From NCBI GenBank assembly GCA_036725605.1, contig DAIMDW010000006.1:124001-188000 (forward strand): a stretch of DNA of 64,000 nucleotides. Direction: 5' to 3'. Of this stretch, positions 1-11,890 are shown in pieces. Below the pieces are notes generated by a model, which was not told the DNA's origin, did not search any database, and saw nothing but the letters and a program-made list of their open reading frames with translations. Both the position numbers and the translations under genes were made by a program. The number at the start of each line of letters is the position of its first letter. The stretch's first letter is position 1. This DNA comes from CALBTQ01 sp036725605. Lineage in GTDB: Bacteria > Lernaellota > Lernaellaia > Lernaellales > Lernaellaceae.

Positions 1-1586
1 TTGACCTCGTTGGCGACGACGGCGAAGCCTTTGCCCGCCTCGCCGGCGCTGGCCGCTTCGATCGTCGCGTTGAGCGCCAGCAGGTTGGTCTGGTCGGCGA
101 TGTCGTTGATCAACTCGACGACCTTGCCGATCTCGTTGGCCGCCGCTTCCAGCACGCCGATCAGCTTCTGGGCGCTCTGGGCGCTATCCACCGCGTCGTT
201 GGTGATCTGCGAGGCGCGGTTGGTGTTCTTGGACACTTCCATCAACGCCGCGTTCATTTCCTCGACGGCCGTGGCCACGGTGTTGATGCCCGAGGAGATC
301 TGCTCGCTGGCCGAGGCGATCGTGTTGGCCTGCGCGGACATTTTTTCCGTCGCGCCGGTGACCACGTTGACGTTGACCGAAATTTCCTCGGCCGACGAGG
401 CCACGACGGCCGCCTGGTTGGTCGTCTGCTCGCTGTAGCTGGCCAACTGCGACGCCACGTCCGACAGTGAACCGACGGTGTCGTTGAGCGTGAACGAATT
501 CTGCGCCACCTGCTGAATCGAATTGCGCAGCTTCTTGACGAACTGGTTGAAGTACTCGGATAGCTTGCCGATTTCGTCGTCGCTGGTCACGTCCAGTTGC
601 ACGGTCAGATCGCCTTCACCCTCGGAAATGTCGCGCAGCATATCGGCGGTCTGGTTGATCGGATTCGAGATGCTGCGGGTGATGATCAGGACCATGGCCA
701 CGATCAACACAATCAAGGCGATCGAGCCGACCAGCAACAGCGACATGGCGATGGAATTGATCGGTGCGACGATTTCCGGCCGGTCCTGCGTCACGGCCAT
801 CAACCAGCCGCGGTCGTTGTTGGTGGTGAACGAGGCGATCTTTTTGATGCCGGTAAATGTGTAGGTCATGCTGCCGTTGGCCTGCTGCAACATCGGCGCG
901 CCGAAGTCGTATTCTTTGATGCTCTTGTTCAGGATCATCTCGGTTTTCGGGTGCGACAGGAACGGGCCTTCGGTGCTGACCATGAAGAAGTAACCGGTGT
1001 TGCCGATTTTGAAATTGAAAAATTCCTTGGTCAGGTATTCATTGTCGACCGACGCGCCCATGATCCCCACCACAACGCCTTTGGACATGACCGGCGCGGT
1101 GATCAAAGCGATGACCTTGCCCGATGAAAACGATTTGTTGAATTTGCTCAGGTAAACCTTTCCGGCCAGCGAATTGCTGATGTTGCTGCCGAAGTCGTTC
1201 GATTGGGCCAGATTCACGCCGGTGCTCTGACCGCCGATGGAGTCGGCGATGATTTTGCCGTTCGTGTCGGCCAGGAAAATATTTTCATAATAAGCGGCCT
1301 TCGTACCGTATATTTTTAACCGTGGAGCGACTTCGTCGAGCCGTTCACCCTGACTGGCGGAGATAAAAACGCCGGTTGAGGCGAAGATTTCCACCTCCAT
1401 CTCGCGCTCTTTGAACCAGTTCAGGTAATCATCCATCGTTTTTTTAAGTAGACGTTCGTTGTCCTCATTGTGCTTGTCCAGCATTTTGCTTGAGGCCAGG
1501 CTGTAGGAGACATAGGTCATCAAGCCAATGGTCAACACGATAATGGGGACAACCAGGGCCAGGAACTTCCCGCGGATGGTTTTCAT
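1..1586 (-). CDS. Methyl-accepting chemotaxis protein (3' end cut by window)
   Basis: Membrane chemoreceptor that would pass a ligand signal to CheA/CheW. Read on the minus strand from an ATG at 1586 with a GAGGGAG Shine-Dalgarno about 7 bases upstream. A first membrane segment spans residues about 7-29, followed by a large periplasmic region with double-Cache features (residues about 35-270, including a YFFMVSTEG stretch). A second membrane segment lies at about 275-303, then a HAMP linker and the cytoplasmic signalling domain. The highly conserved hairpin tip is readable (DIADQTNLLALNATIEAA followed by GKGFAVVANEV). About 528 codons are present and the C-terminus lies outside the window. 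No che genes are nearby, so this is an orphan receptor. The ligand cannot be told. Confidence 0.95.
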   Translation of the reverse strand, partial: MKTIRGKFLALVVPIIVLTIGLMTYVSYSLASSKMLDKHNEDNERLLKKTMDDYLNWFKEREMEVEIFASTGVFISASQGERLDEVAPRLKIYGTKAAYYENIFLADTNGKIIADSIGGQSTGVNLAQSNDFGSNISNSLAGKVYLSKFNKSFSSGKVIALITAPVMSKGVVVGIMGASVDNEYLTKEFFNFKIGNTGYFFMVSTEGPFLSHPKTEMILNKSIKEYDFGAPMLQQANGSMTYTFTGIKKIASFTTNNDRGWLMAVTQDRPEIVAPINSIAMSLLLVGSIALIVLIVAMVLIITRSISNPINQTADMLRDISEGEGDLTVQLDVTSDDEIGKLSEYFNQFVKKLRNSIQQVAQNSFTLNDTVGSLSDVASQLASYSEQTTNQAAVVASSAEEISVNVNVVTGATEKMSAQANTIASASEQISSGINTVATAVEEMNAALMEVSKNTNRASQITNDAVDSAQSAQKLIGVLEAAANEIGKVVELINDIADQTNLLALNATIEAASAGEAGKGFAVVANEV

Positions 1587-1894
1587 GACTACACTCCCTC
1601 GATGTTTTAGCGAAAAGATAAAGATATCCTACTGTTATCAGATCTTATTCCCCAAATCGGGAAACGAGAATGATCACAAAATAAATCATTACGACTCAAC
1701 CATATTTTTCTTGATCCGCCTGCTCATCAACGAATCATTTGCTGAATCACGTTTCCTTTTATCGAGAGGCCGCAGTAAGACCATAAACATAATTTTTTCA
1801 TATGACAATTTTGTGGCGGAAAATATATTTCAGGCTTTTCAAGAGATCGGCCCCACCGTACACTGCTGCTTCGATGTTCGCCGGAGGAAAACGA
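1587..1894. other. AT-rich divergent intergenic spacer
   Basis: About 308 bases between the chemoreceptor and the next gene, clearly richer in A and T than the flanks. It must hold the promoters of both divergent genes. I see no convincing gene, RNA or repeat in it. Open frames crossing it have no plausible start site and no recognisable protein. Confidence 0.6.
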
Positions 1895-2509
1895 ATGCGT
1901 AGAGTTTTCTGTTTATTGATTTTTTTGGGGATTGTGCTGACCGCCATGCCCGCCGCGGCGGTGCGCATGGAAGAACAACCCGATTATTGGGGTGCTTTCG
2001 GCACCGGCCCGGTGTGGTTCGAGCATGCCGGCTGGGGATTGTACGCGCAGGGGGGCTATTATTTCACGTCCTGGATCGGCGTGGGGCTGGCGGTGGACTG
2101 GTCGATGGACACCTCGGTCTCGGAGGACGAGTACACGCGGCAATTCGACAGTCTGTACGGCTGGACCTACAAGCATTGGGAATACAGCCAGCGGCGGCAG
2201 TGGTTCCCCGCCTTCGACCTGCGCATTCGCCTGCCGCTTCACGAAAACGTGCAATTGTGCTGGGACCTCGGTCTGGGCGCGATGATCGACGATACCCTAA
2301 CTTATGAAAAAGACAGGGTCTATCGTAACGACCAAACCAGCGAACGCGAAACGGACACCAGCGAGGCGGCCGATGACGGCGCGTTTTTGTTCCGGCCGAC
2401 GTTCGTGGTTAAGCTGTGGAACGTGGGCATCGGGTACCGCTTCTTCCTGGTCGCCGACGGCAGCGATTACGGACACATGGCCACCATCGGCCTGGATTGG
2501 GATATTTAA
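1895..2509 (+). CDS. Exported beta-rich (outer-membrane-like) protein
   Basis: Unrecognised 204-residue exported protein. I place the start at the ATG at 1895 because a perfect GGAGGAAA lies 4-11 bases upstream and the product then opens with a clean signal peptide (MRRVFCLLIFLGIVLTAMPA, cleaved after AAA). The mature part is rich in aromatic and glycine residues in alternating short strands (for example GWGLYAQGGYYF and WIGVGLAVDWS) and ends in an aromatic-containing strand (GLDWDI), as expected of a small outer-membrane barrel. An acidic loop with Asp/Glu/Thr lies around residues 140-155. Only 24 bases separate it from the ceramidase-like gene, so the two are probably cotranscribed. The function is unknown. 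Confidence 0.75.
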   Translation: MRRVFCLLIFLGIVLTAMPAAAVRMEEQPDYWGAFGTGPVWFEHAGWGLYAQGGYYFTSWIGVGLAVDWSMDTSVSEDEYTRQFDSLYGWTYKHWEYSQRRQWFPAFDLRIRLPLHENVQLCWDLGLGAMIDDTLTYEKDRVYRNDQTSERETDTSEAADDGAFLFRPTFVVKLWNVGIGYRFFLVADGSDYGHMATIGLDWDI

Positions 2510-2533
2510 TCGACGCAGAACCGCGAGGACACC

Positions 2534-3922
2534 ATGGGCCGCGTTCGCGAGAAAACAATTCGTATCATCCCGGCCATTTTAACAATAGTGGTGCTGACGA
2601 TCTGGCTGGCCTGGCCCGGCTGGTCGCAGGAAAGCGCGCCCGCGCCGCAACCGACCGCCGCCGGTGAGTTTCGCGCCGGATTGGCCAGGGTCGACATCAC
2701 GCCCGATCCGACCGCCTTTGCCATCCCCATGGCCGGCTATTACGAACGACGCGGACAAGCGGCGACCGGCGTGCTCGATCCGCTGTACGCCAAAGCGCTG
2801 GTCATGGCCGACGAACGCGGGCGGACGTTCGCGCTGGTCGTGGCCGATCTGACCTATCTGCACAGCGAGGTCCGCGACGCCGTGGTCGAGCGCCTGGCCG
2901 CCGAGGGCTTTACCGAACACAACGTGATGCTCGCCGCCACGCACACGCACGGCGCGCCGGCGGGCTACGATCACCGCTGGCTGGGCCGTACGTTGTTCGG
3001 CGACTTCGACCAGCGTATTTTCGATCTGGTGGTCGACGGCATGGTCGAGGCCGTCGTGCGCGCCAAGGCGGCCATGCGGCCGGCGACGCCGGCTTACGCC
3101 GAAGCGAAGATCGCGACGCTCACGCGCAGCCGGCAGGATCCGGCGTTCAACGTCGAGCCGGGCGATCCGCCGTTGGCGTTCGATCGCGAGACGTATCCGG
3201 TCGACGAACGCATGACCGTCGTGCGGCTCGATGCCCGCGACGGCCGGACGCTGGGCGTGCTGGTGCACTTCGCCAGTCATCCCACGGTGCTTTCGCCGGC
3301 CAATACGCAATTCAGCGCCGACTGGCCCGGCGTGATGTGCCGCGAGTTGGAGCGCGAGTTGCCCGCCGACGCCGTGGCGATGTTCGTCAACGGGGCCGAG
3401 GGCGACGTGGCCCCGCAGCCCGATTGGTCGACGCTCGAACAGGAGCTGGCCGACAAGGAAACCTACGGGCTGGCCGTGGCCGCCGAGGCCAAGAAGATTC
3501 TCGCCGCCGTGCAGCCGCAATCCTACACGCTGATCGACGCCTACACCGCGCGCCGCGATTTTTCGCGCGTGCGCCTGCGGCCGTTGGGCAAACTGCCGCT
3601 GCCCAATTTCATGGCCGACGGCATGTTCTATCTGCGCCCCGACCGGCCGCTACAGGCCGCGCGGGTGGGCAAGCTGATGTTCCTGGGCGTGCCCGGCGAG
3701 CCGTCGACCGGCGTGGGCGCGATGCTGGAAAAAGTCTGCCCGGCCGGCGAGCGCTGCTTGGTCGTCTCCAACGCCAACGGCCACCTGGGCTATCTGGTTA
3801 CGCCGCGGGAATACGACGAGGCCACCTACGCCTCGATGATGTGTTTTTACGGACGGGATTCGGCGACCGGCTTGTGCGACACGATGTCGCTGGCCGTGCG
3901 TCAGGTGCAATACGGTCGGTAA
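2534..3922 (+). CDS. Neutral/alkaline ceramidase-like exported hydrolase
   Basis: Likely zinc amidohydrolase of the neutral/alkaline ceramidase N-terminal domain family, acting outside the cytoplasmic membrane. Residues about 9-30 form an uncleaved anchor or signal peptide. Family hallmarks follow in order: GLARVDITPDP near residue 48, the ATHTHGAPAG metal-binding histidines near 134, VHFASHPT near 240, and NGAEGDVAPQP near 285. At 462 residues it is shorter than true neutral ceramidases (about 650 or more) and seems to lack their C-terminal Ig-like domain, so the substrate could be another N-acyl or lipid compound. The start has GAGG five bases upstream. It ends one base before the stop of the convergent SRPBCC gene, so there is no room for a separate terminator. 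Confidence 0.85.
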   Translation: MGRVREKTIRIIPAILTIVVLTIWLAWPGWSQESAPAPQPTAAGEFRAGLARVDITPDPTAFAIPMAGYYERRGQAATGVLDPLYAKALVMADERGRTFALVVADLTYLHSEVRDAVVERLAAEGFTEHNVMLAATHTHGAPAGYDHRWLGRTLFGDFDQRIFDLVVDGMVEAVVRAKAAMRPATPAYAEAKIATLTRSRQDPAFNVEPGDPPLAFDRETYPVDERMTVVRLDARDGRTLGVLVHFASHPTVLSPANTQFSADWPGVMCRELERELPADAVAMFVNGAEGDVAPQPDWSTLEQELADKETYGLAVAAEAKKILAAVQPQSYTLIDAYTARRDFSRVRLRPLGKLPLPNFMADGMFYLRPDRPLQAARVGKLMFLGVPGEPSTGVGAMLEKVCPAGERCLVVSNANGHLGYLVTPREYDEATYASMMCFYGRDSATGLCDTMSLAVRQVQYGR

Positions 3923-4447
3923 TTACTTGCCCTTCGCCGCCAGGAACTGCTCCACCGCGCGATTGATCTTGAGCATGTTGGGTTTGACCGCCGCCAGGGC
4001 CATCTTCTGGATCGCGGGCACGATGCCGCGCAGCACGATGTTGGGCACGGGGATTTTGTCGTAATCGATGTTGATCGTGCCCGAGATTTTCAGCCGCGTG
4101 GTCCGGCCCTCGGCGAGGAAATAATTGGTGCCGTGCACGTCCAGCGCCTTGGGCAGGGCGGGGATGTTGAAGGTCCAGTCGACGCAGTTGCGTTCGTTGT
4201 GCCAGACGGCGATGTCGCGCCAGCCTTGCTCGTCGCCGCCGATCAGTTTGCGCGCGGCGGCGGGCAGTTGGATTTTCGATTTCCACCAGTTGGTGATGTA
4301 AATCGTATCGCCATCCTCGCGCCGCTCTTCGACGGTGATCGAGTCCACGTTGGGCAGGTACTCGGTCATTTCGTGGATGTGGTCGCGGTACAACGGAAAG
4401 ACGGTCTCCACCGGATACTTGATAACGTCGACGAACTCAAAATCCAT
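3923..4447 (-). CDS. SRPBCC (START/polyketide cyclase-like) family protein
   Basis: A 174-residue cytoplasmic protein with the START-like ligand-binding fold pattern. It opens with FEFVDVIKYPVETVFPLYRD, typical of the first strand and helix of SRPBCC domains. Alternating strands follow (DTIYITNWWKSKIQL, NCVDWTFNIPAL, TTRLKISGTINI) and a long C-terminal helix closes the cavity. No catalytic residues can be assigned, and many such proteins bind lipids or hydrophobic molecules. It is convergent with, and immediately adjacent to, the ceramidase-like gene, which hints at but does not prove a lipid-related role. Confidence 0.75.
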   Translation of the reverse strand: MDFEFVDVIKYPVETVFPLYRDHIHEMTEYLPNVDSITVEERREDGDTIYITNWWKSKIQLPAAARKLIGGDEQGWRDIAVWHNERNCVDWTFNIPALPKALDVHGTNYFLAEGRTTRLKISGTINIDYDKIPVPNIVLRGIVPAIQKMALAAVKPNMLKINRAVEQFLAAKGK

Positions 4448-4491
4448 GCCCGGCTCCCTTAAAAAAAGGTTATCGGCGAGGCGCCGTCGGC

Positions 4492-6126
4492 TCAGTAAGG
4501 CAGCGGCATGCCCGGCAGGTCGAACGTTTTGACCGCCACGAGACCGCGTTTGGCGTTGAACAACGTCAAACCGTGTTCCGCGGAGTAATCCATCGACTTG
4601 ATGCCCGAGCCGATCGCCACCCGGCTGAGAATCTTTTTGGTTTCCATATTGTAAATAACGAAACGACCCGTGTACGAGCTGGCGGCCAGCAATAGCCGCC
4701 GGCGGTTGTCGATGGTGATGAAATCCACGCCCGGTTCGAGCGGAATCGTTTCCTGCAAGGCGAGTTTATCGGAAAACCGCACTTCGATCGTGCCCGTTTC
4801 CGGCCGGGCGAAATAGATCATGCCCATCAGCTCGTCGTAGGCCATCTGGCCCAGGCCCCGGCCCAAATCGGCGGAATAGAGCACGCGCCCGCCGTTAAGC
4901 TCGATGACCATCGCCTGGTATCCCCGGGCGAAATCCTTTTTTCCTTCGGTGAGCACCGCCAGGTTGCGCGACGAAAGAAGCAGTACGTTGCCCACGCGTT
5001 TGATCGGCAAGAGCAGTTCGCGGCAGCTTTGCGCGATCGGCCAATCGTCGCCCCCGCGGCCGTCCAGCACGCGGCAGATGCGGAAGTTGGCGTTGGCGCC
5101 TTCGCCGCCGACGACCAGGTAATTGCCTTCCACCGCCGCGGTCAACGCCGTGAACGATTCGCCGCCCTGATAGCGGCCGCGCGGAATAAAGGGCGTGGCG
5201 GTAAACAGATACATGCGCTTTTCGAACATCTTTTTGGTCGGCGCGAGGATCAGTTCGCGTTTGGGGTCAAGCGTGAAGAATTCGAAGTGCGCCTGCGTGG
5301 AGTTGAAAATCGCCTGCCGGTGCCCGCTTTCCAGATCGACGAAGAACAGCTTGCGCGGCGTGCGGTCGAACAGGACGAACGCCCGCGTGCCGTCTTGCTC
5401 GAGGGCCGCGCCGTTGATTTGCTCGTTGAGATCGCCGACCTCGAAAATCGTCTGTCCGTTGAGCTTGAGACGATCGGCCGCGAGCGCCGGCGTCAGCACG
5501 AAGGACGAGCCGAAAAACAAAACCATCACCAGCAGCGCCCAGCGCGTTTTCACGTGCGCCTGACCGAGCGCGGCCAGACTGAAGATGACCGTCAGGTGCA
5601 GGATCAGCGCGAAGGCGCCGAGCGTGATGAAATTCAGCGAGTATTCGGTGCCGATCACGCGCCAGTAAATGAGCAGCAGCGCCAGCACGTCGGCCAGCGC
5701 CAGGTTGATCATCCGCACCAGGCGGGCGGATTTCTTTTGCGCCGGAATCAGCAGCGCCGGCAGCAGCGCCGCCGCCCACAATGCGCCGATCAACAACGAG
5801 GGCAGTTGGTCGATGAACTGATCGGTCAGGCGCAGGCGGTTGATCAGCAAAAACGGAACCAGTCCCCACACGACACGTTTGATCGCCTCGATTCCCGCTT
5901 CCCGTCGCGTTTGCGGCGCGTCTTCCCGCGGACCAAGAATCACGCGCCACAGCGCCTTGCCGGCCCAGACCAGCGAAACCAGCGCCCAGGCCAACGCGGC
6001 GAAAAAGGCGATGTTGACGATCGAGGAAACATACCCTTCCGCCTCGTGCCGCCACGTTTGGGCGTGAACCGCCACCGGCGCCAGAGTGAGCGAAAGGACG
6101 AACAGACCGCTGAGTTTTTTACGCAT
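4492..6126 (-). CDS. Six-TM membrane protein with C-terminal beta-propeller-like domain
   Basis: Unrecognised protein. From the ATG at 6126 it begins with a good signal peptide (MRKKLSGLFVLSLTLAPVAV, then HA), followed by about six membrane segments within the first 220 residues. The remaining 320 residues or so form repeated four-strand units (for example RAFVLFDRTPRKLFFVDLESG and GRFVIYNMETKKILSRVAIG) that look like a 6-7 bladed propeller on the periplasmic side. A GTG at 6159, two bases after the uvrA stop, could be an alternative translationally coupled start, but it would add 11 residues before the signal peptide. A TATAAT lies just upstream of the 6126 ATG. It is third in the pdxA-uvrA operon order. 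Confidence 0.65.
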   Translation of the reverse strand: MRKKLSGLFVLSLTLAPVAVHAQTWRHEAEGYVSSIVNIAFFAALAWALVSLVWAGKALWRVILGPREDAPQTRREAGIEAIKRVVWGLVPFLLINRLRLTDQFIDQLPSLLIGALWAAALLPALLIPAQKKSARLVRMINLALADVLALLLIYWRVIGTEYSLNFITLGAFALILHLTVIFSLAALGQAHVKTRWALLVMVLFFGSSFVLTPALAADRLKLNGQTIFEVGDLNEQINGAALEQDGTRAFVLFDRTPRKLFFVDLESGHRQAIFNSTQAHFEFFTLDPKRELILAPTKKMFEKRMYLFTATPFIPRGRYQGGESFTALTAAVEGNYLVVGGEGANANFRICRVLDGRGGDDWPIAQSCRELLLPIKRVGNVLLLSSRNLAVLTEGKKDFARGYQAMVIELNGGRVLYSADLGRGLGQMAYDELMGMIYFARPETGTIEVRFSDKLALQETIPLEPGVDFITIDNRRRLLLAASSYTGRFVIYNMETKKILSRVAIGSGIKSMDYSAEHGLTLFNAKRGLVAVKTFDLPGMPLPY

Positions 6127-6161
6127 GGACAAATTATAAAGAGGCCGCGAGGCGGGCACAA

Positions 6162-9013
<2,852 letters not shown>

Positions 9014-9014
<1 letters not shown>

Positions 9015-10009
9015 CAGCCGGCGATCCTTTCGGAGAATTCGATGGCGGCGGCAATGGCCGCGGCGGCGCTGGTCGGATCGGCCTGGCCGGTCCAGGCGAT
9101 GTCGCGCGCCGTGCCGTGATCGGGGCTGGTGCGCACGATCGGCAAACCCAACGTCGTGTTCACGCCGCAATCGAAGTGCAGTTGTTTCAGGGGAATCAGC
9201 GCCTGGTCGTGCGTCGGGCAGACGATGGCGTCGTACCGACCGCGCTGGGCGAACGCCGTGTCGGCCGGCAGCGGGCCCTCGACGTGCAGACCGTCTTGGC
9301 GCGCCGCTTCGATCGCCGGGCGCAAGGCCGTTTGCTCTTCGTCGCCGAACAAGCCGCCTTCGCCGGCGTGCGGATTGAGCGCGCACAGGCCCAGACGCGG
9401 CTGCGCGATGCCGAACAGCCGCCGTAGGTCGACCGCGACGATCTCCAGCGTGTGGCGGACCAGCTCGACGGTCAGCAGGTCGGGCACGCGACGCAGCGCC
9501 ACGTGGGTGGTGATCGGCGCCACGCGCAGTTGCGGTCCGAAGAGCATCATCACCGGCTGGGTTACGCCGCACAGATCGGCGATCAACTCGGTGTGGCCCG
9601 GATGCGGATCGCCGTAGGCCGCCAGCGCGCGCTTGTCGATGGGCATGGTCACCACCGCCGCCGCGCGTCCTTCCAGGCAGGCCGTCACCGCCGCTTTGAT
9701 CGCCACGGTCAGCACGCGGCCGCGCTCGGCCAGGTGCTCGTCGCCGTGATCGGCCGCGTCGGGCATCTTGATCATGCGCCCGTCGGCCGGCGTGTACACG
9801 CCCCATTTGTCGTCGGCGGCCGGATGATCGATCAGCGGCACCGCCGCCACCTGGGCGCCGATCAGTTCCGCCGCGCGCTTCCACGCGCCCAGGTCGCCCA
9901 CCAGCGTGATCGGCCGGTCACCACCGACGCCTTGCGAGAGCGCCTTGAGCGCCACTTCCGGCCCGACGCCCGCCGGGTCGCCGCAGGTGATGAGAATCGG
10001 TTGCTTCAT
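9014..10009 (-). CDS. pdxA: 4-hydroxythreonine-4-phosphate dehydrogenase
   Basis: NAD-dependent oxidative decarboxylation of 4-phosphohydroxy-L-threonine in the DXP-dependent pyridoxal 5'-phosphate pathway. The 331-residue protein has the family start ITCGDPAGVGPEV, the VTMPIDKRAL and DPHPGHTELIADLCG stretches with a metal-binding His, CALNPHAGEGGLFG, and the C-terminal TSPDHGTARDIAW with a second metal His. Strong ribosome site AAAGGAAAGG before the ATG. It leads the operon with uvrA (one-base overlap) and the membrane propeller gene, and an extended -10 element lies about 45 bases upstream. No other PLP-pathway genes are in the window. Confidence 0.97.
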
Positions 10010-10048
10010 ACCTTTCCTTTGACGCAGTGCGTAAAATTCAAGAGAAGG

Positions 10049-10057
10049 ATTATAGCA
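10049..10057 (-). promoter_or_regulatory. Extended -10 promoter for pdxA-uvrA
   Basis: On the minus strand the bases read TGC followed by TATAAT, a perfect extended -10 box, about 40 bases upstream of the pdxA ATG. No good -35 hexamer is visible 17 bases further up, which fits an extended -10 promoter. Confidence 0.5.
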
Positions 10058-10108
10058 CCAACCGGGGACAGCGGCGAGAAATTTCCCGGAAGGGAAAATC
10101 GGTGCGGA

Positions 10109-11821
10109 TTACGGAGTCTCGGATTCGGGCGGCAGATTCGCCAGCATCTTGCGCGCCTGCTCATCCTCGGGGCGCAGCGACAGGTATTGCGTCAGCGCCT
10201 CGCGTGCGGCGGCCTTTTGCCCGTCGTCGAGGTAAGCCATGGCCAGCGCCCGCAGCAGGCGCGGCTCACGTACACCCTTGGCGATCAGCGGTTCGAGTTC
10301 GGCGATCACCGCCTGGGAATGACCGTAGGCGATGCCGATCAGCGCCCGGCGCAACCGCGTTTGCTCGTCTTGCGGAATCAGCTTCAGATAGCGCCCGTAA
10401 GCCCAAAAGGCGTCGTCGGGCCGCTCGAGTTTTTCGAAGCAGCGTCCCAGGTTGCGCAACGGGATTTCAAAGCGCGGATCCAACCCGGCCGCCCGGTCGA
10501 GAAAGGGAATCGCCGCGACATAGTCGCCCCGCTGCATGTAGGCGGTGCCGAGGTTGTTTTGCGCGCCGGCGTGCCAGGGCGCGACGAGGGCAGTGCGCAA
10601 CCAGAGCGTAAAATCGTCGGCGAAGGCCTTGGTGTACACGGCGGTGTATGAGGCGAGCATCGCCAGATAGGCCGCGCCGATCAGTGCGGCCGCGAGGCGC
10701 GTTTTCCGCGCTTTAAGCGTACGCGCCAGCGCGTCGGCGATCGCGGCGACGATCAACGCATAACCGGCCAGCGGCAGGTAGGCGTAGCGTTCCTGAAAAT
10801 ACGGCACGGTCGGCAGAATCTGCGCCAGCGGCAACAGCGTGGCGAAAAACCACAGGATGCCCAGCGACGCCCACGGCCATCGTTTACGCCCGAGCACGGC
10901 GATCAGCGCCAGTTGCGCCATGATCGCCAACGCCATCCAGCCGACGGCGTCGCGGCCCGGCCCGGCGACGGGGACGTTGTGGAAATAGGCCATCTGCCAA
11001 TGCGCCACGAACAGCTTGAGGTAGTACAGCCAGGTCGTCATCACCGTCAGCAGGTTGTACAGGAAACCCTCGGCCGGACGCGGTACGGCGCGATCGAGCG
11101 TCCCCAGCACGCTCAGGCGCACCAGGAAGTAAAACCCGACGACCGCCGCCGCGGCGAGGTAGTGTTTCCAATAGCGCCAGGTGAACAGATCCGGCACGCG
11201 TTTGGCGGTGACAAAGTCGACGGCCGCGATCAGCGGCAGGAACGTCACGCCCATTTCCGACGAGAAGACCGACAACGTCAGCGGCGATAAATACAGGTAA
11301 TTGCGCCAGGACGGACGATCGTCGCGAAAACGCCCGGCGTACATGAACAGGGCGATCAACAGCAGGCCGTCGCCGAGCGAATCGTAACTGGCCGTCACCC
11401 AGGCGACGCGTTCCACGTGGACGGGGTGCACCGCGAAGAGCAAAGCGGCCACGCCGGCGATGAGGTTGTTTTTCGTCAGGCGATAAACCAACAGACACAC
11501 GAACACGGCGCACAACGCGTGCAACAGCAAGCCGACGACATGATAGGGCAGCGCATGCTCGCCGAAGCCCAGCAGGTCGTAGCTGAGTGAATAGAGCGTC
11601 GTGCGCAGCGGCCGGTACAGCCCGTCCATACCGGTCGTAAAAAACTGCGGCAGATTGGCGAAATCGTGGATCAGTTCGCGCTGGTGAATGAACCGCTTGT
11701 CGTCCCACAGCAAAAAGCCGTTGGTCAGCTTGCCCAGGTACGCGACGACGGCGCACAGACCGACCAGCATCGGCCACAAACGGCGCAACGGGGCGGGCGG
11801 ATTGTCCGGCGAATGAGTCAT
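10109..11821 (-). CDS. TMTC-like multi-pass membrane protein with TPR repeats
   Basis: A 570-residue polytopic protein. The first 420 residues or so hold roughly ten hydrophobic segments with the pattern of the TMTC/GT39-like O-mannosyltransferase superfamily: an early lumenal acidic pair (LLWDDKRFI), then YRPLRTTLYSLSYDLLG, and HPVHVERVAWVTASYD. These match the YRP...LS and HP.H.E.V.W.. signatures of that group. From about residue 425 there are at least three TPR units (AQNNLGTAYMQRGDYVAAIP, PLRNLGRCFEKLERPDDAFW, LLRALAMAYLDDGQKAAARE). It may glycosylate exported proteins using a lipid-linked sugar, which is inference. The ATG has only a weak ribosome site. Its 3' end faces the pdxA promoter. 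Confidence 0.8.
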   Translation of the reverse strand: MTHSPDNPPAPLRRLWPMLVGLCAVVAYLGKLTNGFLLWDDKRFIHQRELIHDFANLPQFFTTGMDGLYRPLRTTLYSLSYDLLGFGEHALPYHVVGLLLHALCAVFVCLLVYRLTKNNLIAGVAALLFAVHPVHVERVAWVTASYDSLGDGLLLIALFMYAGRFRDDRPSWRNYLYLSPLTLSVFSSEMGVTFLPLIAAVDFVTAKRVPDLFTWRYWKHYLAAAAVVGFYFLVRLSVLGTLDRAVPRPAEGFLYNLLTVMTTWLYYLKLFVAHWQMAYFHNVPVAGPGRDAVGWMALAIMAQLALIAVLGRKRWPWASLGILWFFATLLPLAQILPTVPYFQERYAYLPLAGYALIVAAIADALARTLKARKTRLAAALIGAAYLAMLASYTAVYTKAFADDFTLWLRTALVAPWHAGAQNNLGTAYMQRGDYVAAIPFLDRAAGLDPRFEIPLRNLGRCFEKLERPDDAFWAYGRYLKLIPQDEQTRLRRALIGIAYGHSQAVIAELEPLIAKGVREPRLLRALAMAYLDDGQKAAAREALTQYLSLRPEDEQARKMLANLPPESETP

Positions 11822-11890
11822 GCGGCAACCGAAATTGAAATTCAGCGCACCTTAGCACGAACCGTCACGGCGACAAAATCCCGGCACGGC

